DNA from: Antedon mediterranea
Taxonomy: Eukaryota > Echinodermata > Crinoidea > Comatulida > Antedonidae
Direction of reading: 5' to 3'
DNA length: 64,000 nt
NCBI RefSeq assembly: GCF_964355755.1
Contig: NC_092673.1
Span: 19,659,001 to 19,723,000 of the forward strand
A program made the position numbers and the translations under genes. Positions 11,501-23,500 of the stretch are shown here, one piece after another. The stretch's first letter is position 1, and every line of letters begins with the position of its first letter. The notes beneath the pieces were generated by a model that saw only the letters and a program-made list of their open reading frames with translations, made no database searches and was not told where the DNA came from.

Positions 11501-14500
11501 AACTACCACTTTTTAAATATTGCAGTGATAGATAACAATAGTTGAATAAAAACGTCTATAAATATATAAATCGGTTTCTACAATAATCATAATACCATCA
11601 AATTTTCTATTGATTATAGAATTTACTTTTAGGCTTGTATTTAAAAAAAAGATCATACGAATGGTCGGATAACTTGACTTCCTAAATGTATAATTAATGA
11701 ATATATTAAAATGGTTTTGAAGTAAAAGGAGAAAAGTGCATGTTTTACAGTACCTGTACTTAAAATGACTGAAGTTCATAGTTGGTTTCAAATATTTTTG
11801 TCAGATTTGAGGAAAAGCATGTAGTTACAGATGGCATAGCGGTGATAAGAACAGCAAGCACAACATGGACAGAGGCTAAAGCTGATAGTGGTAAACATGA
11901 ATACATTTAGCATATTACTCTTCCCACCATCATACGTTATGTAACAATATTATCAATAATAATTATTATCATAGACACAGACAAGTTCACAATGAAATGG
12001 AGACATAGAATTGAAATCAATGCATACAACTGTAGTATGGTGTCATATTTTCACATACATTACAATTGTTACTCTATGATTCCTTTATAACGCACAAGTT
12101 ACTGTACTGTATGTTACATTCTTTGATGATGTACTGTAATTGTAATTTTACTTCGACAGTAGTAAAATATCCAAAGTATAGTCACATATGAACGTATGTA
12201 CTGAAATAATATTTACACACTTTCTCTTTCTCTACAGGTGATCCTTCAAAACAGTATACAAAAATGGTCACTGACAAATTGAGAGCAAAGGAAACTGTAC
12301 GCGTATGTCAGTAATAATGAATAAAGTAGCACCTACAGGACTATTGCAAACCAGTCACTTAGGCTTTCTTTCTAAATGAATCAATGAGGCATTATGAGCA
12401 GCTATTTCATTTTTTTTGCTTCAATGCTTTTAAAATTTACTCTAAAAATTAATTTGGTTTTGCTTTTGAGAGTAAATAATATTAGTTTTCTCTTATATTA
12501 AATTGTAAACAATACTGTATTTAACTTTGAATAAACATTTATTTCTTTTTTATATCCATTTATTGTTTTTGTTTTATGTGTCAGATTGACATGAGACCAC
12601 CTATAGATGATAATGATGAAAACAATGATGATAGCAAAACTGATGACAACAATGATGACAACAATGATGGTATGTAACTTTCCATTTCAATTCTAATTAT
12701 GCTTACATTTTTTTTTACATAAATAAGTTGCAATTATCAGTTTGCAATTTCTGTCATATTAAAGATTGTCCCCAAAAACATGTTAAAAACAATTTATTAA
12801 ATTCAGACTTTGAATAGATTCTTTTGTAGTCAATCACTTCTGTAGGGAAAAAAAAGGAAACAATTAATGTTTTCACTTATAAAATAACAAAATAAATGGT
12901 TAAATTCAACCAAAAACCCATTGACTGGCTGTCATTTTGACTATTTTTTTTTTAAAATTACAGTTTTTTAGGTAAATACATTTTTTTACAATCCATTTTT
13001 TGGTCAAAGTGGATAACTATTAGGTGATATTAAAATGGCATATTAAAAAAACAATTATTTTTTTCAAGGGGACAATACTTCTTTAAGTTCATAGTTATTC
13101 AAAATAATAAGATTATTAATTAGATTTTCCAATTTAATGTAACTAAAGAAGTATAAAATTATGTTATCAGATTTATAACTTAGAGGCAACCTATCTGTGT
13201 AACAATTATGGTGACGGTAATTTAGAGAAAACATGGCGGCGGCCATCCCACTCCTAGACAGTCCAAAGACGCTGTACATGGAGGCTTGATGGGCATGTTT
13301 CTTAGTTAGCAAAGTTAAACAAAGATGAACTAAAACACCTAATTAAAACCTTAAAAGGGGCTTACAAAGATGCTTATTTGTTTGTATGAATCTAGAAGAA
13401 TCAAAGTGAATTCACAGTCTACACCTACTATATAATATACATAAATATATACTTGGCTTATACAAATGTGCAGATTAATAGTTTGTACATATTAAAGTAT
13501 CCTTTTATATCTACCATCCCCTTTCGCTTACCGTCCCGGTGCGAAAGCTCATATGATGATAATGAAGACAACTATACTCATAGTAACTTTTTAACTGACT
13601 GATTAAATATGATGAATTAAAATTTTTGAAATAAAATTATGCTTGTTACGCTGTTTGTGGAATGACCAAAAAATTTGTTTCCACTACAGGTACTGATACA
13701 GCTACTCAAGCTGTTCCATTTGATACAGATCAACAATTAGATAAGGATGTAATCAAGAAAGTTGAGGAAAATAATGAGGAGACTTTGGAAGAAACATTCA
13801 ACATCTGGGACCATGGGGGACAATTAATATACCATGGTCTACATCGGGTAAGTAGGTTTCTGTACAGACTAACATGATTGTATGGCCAAGGTATAGTTGG
13901 TCTCCCGTCATGCTGATCTGGTAGGCGCTTCACTGCTGGCTGCCGTTGGTCAGTGTCAGTGGTCAAGCTCACTTTTCAGTTAAGCTTGAGGACAACTATT
14001 AATACCTTTACCTTTTACCTTTATGAAAGTCTTTATTATATTAATATGTATTGTCCCCTGAAAAAATAATTCTTAACAATTTTTTTTTTAATATTCCATT
14101 TTAATGTAACATTATAGTTATCCACTTTGACCACAAATTGGATCGGAAAAAAAAATTTATATACCTGAAAAAATGTAATTTAAAGCAAAAAATTGTCAAA
14201 TTGGCTACCAGCCAATGGATTTTTATATTTTGTCAATTTATAAGTGAAAAAATTATTTTTTTCGTTTTTTTTTTTCAATGGAAGTGATTAACTTTATTAA
14301 AACTACAAAATAAATATTCAAATTCTGATTTAATTAATCTTCATTTTTCATGTTTTTGGGGGACAATACATCTTTAAGGTCCACATACAAATAAAAATAA
14401 TATTTGTTCATATGTTGTCAAAAGGCCTTCAAGAATATTAATCAGTCAATATTTAAATATTTTTGCAGATGTTCATGACACTTCAAGCACTATATATTGT

Positions 14501-17500
14501 TGTGTTTGATCTCAGTAAACCCTTGGATGATCTTGCTACTTTCATTGATTCATCTGGAGTAAGTATTTCTAGACCATGGCGGAAGTAAGGTATTGTGATT
14601 GAACAAGTCTTTTATAAGAACAGTTTTTAAAAACTAAGCATTTCAAGTTTAACTGTGGTTAATTGTTCTGTAATTCTTTTTCAGAGGAAATTTCAACATC
14701 ATTGGACCAATCTCCAGTTCATATTATCTTACATCCTGTCAGTTTATTCTCATAGTCGTATTGTGGAAGAAGATGAGGAAAATGAAGTTGACAAACCAAC
14801 TATCCTTATTGTGGGTACACACAAGGGTAAGCTTGGTAAGACTGAAGAAGAACAAAATGATGAGGTTAATACTTTTTTTGTTTCTATATTATTAAAAATA
14901 GCCACAACCAAAGATACATTGCAGTTATAACTGTTTTTAAATATTACTTTAAATAAATTACAAAATTGACACATTTTTATTATGATATAGGCGTAAACTG
15001 TTATAAAAATTATTTACAAACAGGCAGAAAAGGTGTTTAAAATTATTCAAGATGTGCTTAAAACTAAACCATATGGAAATCATGTCTACTACAAATATTT
15101 TGCCATTGAAAACAGCCAAGAAACTACAGATAAGAGCTTTAGTGATTTCAAACAAGTTACTGATACACTTATGAAAGCTTTAGAACAGCCTTTTCCTTTA
15201 AAGTGGATGCGTTTTCGATGTGATCTACATGATCTAAGAGGACAAAAACAGCCCTCCTTTTCTTTGTGTCCTTTAAAAGAGGTAAATGGTATTTGTTTTG
15301 TTTATATTTTTCGAAATATTAAGTTGCAAGTATCTATCAAGTATCTAAAAAAAAAATTAACGTTTCTAAATATAAGTACCCTTTAATTAAAAAATGTCCA
15401 TAGCCTAGCCAATTAGATTACAATATTCAAAATCAAATTTTCATCTCAGATATTTGCTGCCATTGTTTTATTTATAAATTATGTGTTTGAAAATACTGAG
15501 GTAATTAGCCATTGAAATTGAATATTTCAAACTATTTTTTCATGTAATACCCACATTTTTTATTTAATTCTGCATAATACTAATTATTATTTCTTTTAGA
15601 TCAAAATTCTGACAAGTAAGAATGGTATTGTTGAAGAAAAAAACAAATCAGTCCTGCTTAACTTCTTGTACGATCTTGGTGAAATTGTTTACATGCCTGA
15701 CAACAAATTATTAAGAGATAAAGTCGTGCTAGATCCGATGAGGCTGGTTGAAATTGTCACCAAATTTGTAACTGTGGTTCCCCCAAAATATCCCGTAAGT
15801 AGACTCATGTAATGTCTTGCATTGTAAAAACGTGTTACAGTAGTATAATTACTCCTGTTCTGTGTAATTTATTATTCCTTAGCAAAGAATTTGTCATTGA
15901 TAATATTTGATAGAGATGCTTAACATTTTCTATAGATAAAATAAATGTATGCCGTAAGGCATCATTTGTAATTTACTGTAATTTTTTTACAAGTTTTAAT
16001 TAGTTCACTTTTAATATTCTGCTTTCAATCTATTATAATTGAAGAACTATAAAAGTGAATAGCAAACTAACTTGGAGTCATTTCACAGTTTAACCCTTTT
16101 ACTGCGTGTACCCGGTATTACCGGGTATAAACATGTCGTCCAACTGCATATAACCATCATTACCGGGTATGCCGGTATTAAACTATTTTCCTGCACTACA
16201 TGTGACCTCTATATTTTTTAATATCGTCTTCTGTAATGATGTCATTAGTATGCAAATTACCATTTTTTTACCCACCACAAAAATATTTACAAAATTATCT
16301 CATTTAGTAGGTTTTTGCAATTTATTAAAAATCACCTGTCTCTCATTGTTACGCACAGTGAAAGGGTTAAACCACAATACTGTATTATACCAAATACCAA
16401 CACATGGTTCATCTATATTCTAAATGCTATTTCCGTCATCCTCACAAAATACGATGCATGGTTGATAGTTGGTTTCTTTTTAGACCGCTAAATTTAGAGA
16501 ATCTTTTGATAAGCTGGACAAAGGCATACTGGAAGAAGACTTGTTGCGAAAATTATGGAAAGATAGTAAAGTTGACAACGGAAAGAATTTTGAGTTCCTT
16601 GTAGCACTGATGATTCAATTAGGTTTCATTTGTGAGAGGGAGACAACCAGCAGCCAAGATGTGGCAAGTACATCTACAGTAGGTTTTGTTTCTTTAATCT
16701 TTCATTTTATGCATGTAAGATTTGGGATAAAAAGTATTATTTTAATAGTTTGGATGTTTAATGTTCAGACAAAGTTTGAATAAACTTTCTAATGAAAATG
16801 TCTACATGACAGAGTATCTTTAGTTTGCTTAAAATAGTTTAAATGGCATTGTTACAAATTAACAATTTCAGAAATCAGTTGGAAAACGATCCTTTTTTGT
16901 GCCACTGCGACTTGCTATCAAGACAAGTAAAGTGAGACAATTACCTGATGATTCACAATCTATCAGCAGGCCTATCTATTATGACTTTGAGGGATATCTG
17001 CCAGACGTGTTGTTTCCGTATTTAATTATTGAATTCCTTAACAAATTTCAAAAGGAAGGAGTTAACCCAATACTCGCATGTAATTATGCAGAACTTTACC
17101 TCGACGAAAATCATCATGTGACTTTGTCTCTTGACAAATTTATTACTAAGAATGATGAGCGAAAGTTCTTGTTAAAGGTAATATATAATCTCTAATGTTC
17201 AATAAATATCACTAAATTATGAAAGTTAAATATTGTTTCTTAGTCTTTCCCTAATCTGTCATGTCAGAATCTACTTTAAATGCATATAAAACTAAAACTA
17301 AATTCTGATAACAAAACATTACATCTATTTTTACTTTCTAGATGGCTATTAAAAGAACAGATTCTTTTGATGAAACGAGTAATGAGGAGCCTTCAGCTGA
17401 AGCATGTAAATTGGTATGTATCTATACCAGTTACGTTATCTATCTATTTGGAGGTAGTTTATGAAAATGTCAGGTTTGCTTGATGTCTGAAAATGTCTGC

Positions 17501-20500
17501 ATATATACAATGTATTTTAAAAACCAATTACAAATTACTTTCCAACATTGCATTGTATAGTATAATAATGAATGTTTATGAGATGGATGGTAAGAATATT
17601 TTATGAGTTGAAAGATTGACTGCACTATTTTTAACAAAGCAGAGCCGAAAATAGAGCAGTCAATGAATAACATATTCTCTCCATTCAACGAATGCAAAAC
17701 ATTCATTATTTATTTTATAACACACCTATTTTTTATTAAATTTATCCATCGTAAATCAGTGACGAATGTTAGGCCCGGGAAGCTAGATCATTTAAAAAGG
17801 CGATGATCCAACTTTGGACACGGAGTAGAACCGTAAACAGCGTAAACAAATTACATCCATGTTCTCTTTTATTTTTGTAATTGAATTAGTAAGTAATTTT
17901 AATATGTATCTGCCTATTAAAAGATTTATTCCCAATCAAGTTTTCAGATTTACACCATAAATCTGAAAACATTGCCTGCCTCACATTACATAAAATGTCT
18001 AGCTTTGTAAGCTACTGCATCATTGATGCTTTCATATTTGTTGATATGATATGTGTTAAATTCAATTAAATTCAAATCAACATTAAATTTATATCTTTAG
18101 GTTTTGTCAACAGTTGAGAAGTCATTCGAGCAATCTAAAGATGGTGGTAGAAGAGGGATTCCATTCAAGAGATGCATTCCTTGTCGGTGTAGTGATCAAT
18201 TAGACAAAAAGCATTTTCAAATTCTTAAAGATTTCCAATGCAGGAAGTTTACATGCACAGAAACTGGCAAGTCTGTTACGATGGATGTCACATGTTACAA
18301 GCGGCTGTTTGGAGGTAAGAGTCATTAAATTTATTTATTTTTATTAAGTACATTTTCATTAATACACTACTTTCTTCATGAAGGACTCTCACTCATCCCT
18401 AGAGCACAGGAAACTGAAAAAAAAAAGGCTATTTCTGTTCTATAAACAATTTGTGACCTATTTCTGCAAAAAAGTGACATGTTTAAATAATTATAGAATA
18501 GAAAAAGAGGATACTGTACCTTATTTGAAAATAGACATATTTGATAATACTCTTCCAGTAGTAGTACAACAATCATTATTGATAATCTATACATTGTTAC
18601 AACATGCTGCTATTAGCTGTGATATCTTCATTCATCTTACCAGTAGTAGTACTATCATAATCATTATTAATAATCTATACATTGTTACAACATGCTGCTA
18701 TTAGCTTTGATATCTTCATTCCTCTTACCAGTAGTAGTACTATCAGAATCATTATTGATAATCTATACATTGTTACAACATGCTGCTATTAGCTGTGATA
18801 TCTTCATTCCTCTTACCAGTAGTAGTACTATCAGAATCATTATTGATAATCTATACATTGTTACAACATGCTGCTATTAGCTGTGATATCTTCATTCCTC
18901 TTACCAGTAGTAGTACTATCAGAATCATTATTGATAATCTATACATTGTTACAACATGCTGCTATTAGTTGTGATATCTTCATTCCTCTTACCAGTAGTA
19001 GTACTATCAGAATCATTATTGATAATCTATACATTGTTACAACATGCTGCTATTAGTTGTGATATCTTCATTCCTCTTACCAGTAGTAGTACTATCAGAA
19101 TCATTATTGATAATCTATACATTGTTACAACATGCTGCTATTAGCTGTGATATCTTCATTCCTCTTACCAGTAGTAGTACTAGCAGAATCATTATTGATA
19201 ATCTATACATTGTTACAACATGCTGCTATTAGCTGTGATATCTTCATTCCTCTTACCAGTAGTAGTACTATCAGAATCATTATTGATAATCTATACATTG
19301 TTACAACATGCTGCTATTAGCTGTGATATCTTCATTCCTCTTACCAGTAGCAGTACTATCAGAATCATTATTGATAATCTATACATTGTTACAACATGCT
19401 GCTATTAGCTGTGATATCTTCATTCCTCTTACCAGTAGTAGTACTATCGGAATCATTATTGATAATCTATACATTGTTACAACATGCTGCTATTAGCTGT
19501 GATATCTACGAAAGCCCATTAATGCCATTTTAAGTATATGTTTTTCGAACGTAATCCGTTCTAACGAATTAGTAATTCGTTTGAACGGATTAATAATCTG
19601 TTCAAACGAATTAGTAATCCGTTCAAACGAATTGCAACATATACAACAAGTGCCATTTAAAGTATATGTTGTAATTCGTTTAAACGGATTACTAATCCGT
19701 TCAAACGAATTACTAATTTGTTTAAACGGATTACTAATTTGTTCAAACGAATTATTAATTCGTTCAAACGAATTACTAATTTGTTTAAACGGATTACTAA
19801 TTTGTTTAAACGAATTAATAATTTGTTTAAACGGATTACTAATTCGTTCAAACGAATTAGTAATCCGTTTAAACAAATTAATAATTTGTTTAAACAAATT
19901 AATAATTTGTTTAAACGGATTACTAATCTGTTTGAACGAATTAGTAATTCGTTTGAACGAATTAGTAATCTGTTTAAACAAATTAGTAATTTGTTTAAAC
20001 AAATTAATAATTTGTTTAAACGGATTACTAATTCGTTTAAACGAATTAGTAATTCGTTTAAACAGATTAGTAATCCGTTTAAACGAATTACTAATCCGTT
20101 TGGACGGATTCCTAATTCGTTTGAACAGATTATTAATCTGTTTAAACAAATTAGTAATTCGTTTGAACGGATTAGTAATCTGTTCAAACGAATTAGTAAT
20201 CCGTTCAAACCAATTGCAACATATACAACAAGTGCCATTTAAAGAATATGTTGTAATTCGTTTGAACGGATTACTAATCTGTTCAAACGAATTACTAATT
20301 TGTTTAAACAGATTAATAATCTGTTAAAACGAATTAGGAATCCGTTCAAACGGATTAGTAATTTGTTTAAACGGATTACTAATTTGTTCAAACGAATTAC
20401 TAATTCGTTCTAACGAATTAGTAATCCGTTTGAACAAATTATTAATTTGTTTAAACAAATTAATAATTTGTTTAAACGGATTACTAATTCGTTCAAACGA

Positions 20501-23500
20501 ATTACTAATTTGTTCAAACAGATTAATAATCCGTTTAAACAAATTATTAATTTGTTTAAACAAATTACTAATTCGTTTAAACGGATTACTAATTCGTTTG
20601 AACGAATTAGTAATTCGTTTAAACAAATTACTAATCCGTTTAAACAAATTAGTAATTCGTTTGAACGAATTAGTAATCCGTTTAAACAAATTAGTAATTC
20701 GTTTGAACGGATTAGTAATCCGTTTGAACAAATTAGTAATCCGTTTAAACAAATTATGATTTGTTTGAACGGATTAGTAATCCGTTCAAACGAATTACAA
20801 CATATACTTTGAATGGCACTTGTTGTATATGTTGCAATTCGTTTGAACGGATTACTAATTCGTTTGAACAGATTATTAATCCGTTCAAACGAATTACTAA
20901 TTCGTTATAACGGATTACGTTCGAAAAACATATACTTAAAATGGCATTAATGGGCTTTCGTAGATATCTTCATTCCTCTTACCAGTAGTAGTACTATCAG
21001 AATCATTATTGATAATCTATACATTGTTACAACATGCTGCAATTAGCTGTGATATCTTCATTCCTCTTACCAGTAGTAGTACTATCAGAATCATTATTTG
21101 ATAATCTATACATTGTTACAACTTGTTGCTATTAGCTGTGATATCTTGTAAAGTGGACACCTCCTATAACAGAAAGGGACACTCAATTGGCACTATTAGC
21201 TGAATCCGTCATAGTTTAGTTTAGTTATAATGGGAAAGTTTAGGCGATGTGCCTTTTTAACCCCATATCAACTACATTGTGTCGATGCGATTCTTGAAGG
21301 CGTTAGTGGTCTCAGAATTGACAACGTCGGCTGGTAAACTGTTCCAATGGTTTATTACGCGTTGCGAGAAGGTATGTCTTCTACAGTTCAATCCTTTATG
21401 GAAAGTAGGCTTGAAAAATCTCAGGTGATGCCCTCGAGTAATTCTGCTAATGTTACTTCTCATTTGGAAGAAGTCATCCTTGGCTACACCCTCGAAATCT
21501 TTAACAATTTTATATGCTTCAATCAGGTCACCTCGAATTCTTCTGTCATACAAGGTTGTTAGGCCAAGAAGCTTTAAACGATCTTCATATGAATATGAAC
21601 GGATACATGGAACTAATTTAGTCGCACGACGTTGTACTCATTTTGAAGATACGGATTCCATACTTGAACACAAAATTCGAGATGTGGGCGTACATAATGC
21701 TTGTAGATGACGTTAAAACAATCCTTATCCATATATACGAAAGTCCTTCTGATGCTTCTTAAACAGTTCACGGCCCGCTGAGACACTTTGGCACAGTGTT
21801 GGCTTGGTTTACAGTCATTAGTAATTAGTACTCCTAGGTCCTTTATTTTCTCAACTGTTTCCAGTTCAACTTCATCTATTTGGTATTTAAAATGAACATT
21901 TGAATGTTCGAAGTGCATCACCATGCATTTGCTTTTATTAAAAGCCAACATCCATTCTTTACTCCACTGCAGTGCATTGTTTAAAGTTCTTGCAATAATT
22001 GTCCATCATTTCTGTTGTTAACTACTGAGTAGATCTTTGTATCATCAGCAAATAGCTTTATATGACTAGACACATACTTTGGTAGGTCATTTATATATAA
22101 TGCAAACAACTGGACACTGACTATAATAACAGACACCAGCTGAATCTGTGATAAGTGGACTCCTCTAAAATCAGATACTTTTCAATGGTGTCCACTTATA
22201 CTGTAGGAGGTTCAGTTGTAATTTTTTTTTTCCAGACAAAAGTGGGCCAAAAGAAAGAAAAGGAAGAGAAACAGATCAAGGTAATGGATCGAAATATATG
22301 TTGGAAAATAAGTAGAGTGGAGAGAGAAAATAAAAACTGGTTTTGATCAGAATTGGGGGGAAACAATAATGATATATATCTCTTGGTATCTTTAGTTTAA
22401 TCCTTAAACATAAAACATGCAAGACAAATAAAAATCCATAGCAGCCAAAAAAGCTGAATTGAGGATTTTTAACAAAGGCCAAATTTTTACAAATTTTAAA
22501 TTTTTAAACTTAAGATTTTGTGCAATAATGGGTGTGTTCTATATTTAAATTTTTTTTAAATATTTTATACATATATATCGGTTTTTAATTATACTAATAT
22601 TTGCTGATCTTTAAGAAGTATTTCTATTGTTATTTTATTATGATAATATACATTTCAGTATTTCAGTAATTTTCTGTAATTTTATTTGCAGGAAACACAA
22701 TGGCATATTCTGAATCTTTGAACAATTTCAGAGACCTAAAAGCTGGTCTCAGTAGGTGCTTTGATGGTGAAAGATATCATTGGATAAGGTTCCTACTATT
22801 TGATCAATTGAATGTCGGGGACCTTACAAATAAAGATTTCAATGGACATAACTTACTCAATGCACTTGAAGACAAAGGTTTCATCTCATCAACTAATGTT
22901 AACTTGCTGTTAGAGATTACAAATACATCTGAAATCCAACAGGCCAAAGATCTTGTATCAGAGTATATGAGAAACAACATTCTGAATAGACATACTGGTA
23001 AAGCTAAGTTGTCACCTTACAGAAAGCGACTGTTCAAGGCCCTGAATCAAGTTGACCCAGATGCATTACGTAATGTTACTGCTTACTATGAATTGACAAA
23101 ATATAACTTATCAAATGTATGGGATGCAGTTCTCAGGCTTGAAATTGATGGAGAATTATCTGATGATCCAGAAAAAATAAATTGGTTTGCAGATCGTCTT
23201 AGCACAACAGCAAGTAACACACTACTTGGTATGCATTTCTACTTTGTATTGTATTAAGTTATTTGTAATATTAATCTTTCATTTATAAACAGTTTAAGTA
23301 TTTGTAATCTGATTAAATTTTTTTTTTTAGGTCATCAACCACGTACAATCTTTTAGCTTTTTGTTGATGGATCTTTTCATCTTTTAATATATTTTTTTCT
23401 ATATTTTTAGTGATATTTTTTATTTTCTTTTTGCATGAATACATGAAATGAAATAGTTTAATTTTATTCATTAAAGTTGATTATTTGCATTAAATGATTA

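Larger units (their letters stand above)
11254..15281 (+). other. Roc GTPase block of gene 1
   Basis: Encoded by eight exons. G1/P-loop GQEGVGKT is at 11349-11372, complete for phosphate and Mg binding. The G3 motif DxxG is DHGG at 13809-13820, in the context NIWDHGGQ typical of Roc. The G4 position reads THKG (14817-14828) where Roc domains usually have THxD, so the base-contacting Asp is missing. Between switch I and G3 one exon (12585-12669) inserts an Asp/Asn-rich acidic stretch. GTP binding is likely from G1/G3; guanine specificity is doubtful. Confidence 0.85.

Noticed and set aside
18692-19496. Series of 62-codon open frames starting every 88 bases
   Set aside because: They are the same frame re-read in each 88-bp minisatellite unit; hydrophobic look is a by-product of repeat composition.
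19493-20812. Long open frames on both strands with 7-residue repeats (FKRITNS-like, NELLIRL-like)
   Set aside because: A 21-bp unit without stops opens several frames at once; no domain, no splice signals, and it lies inside a foldback insertion.
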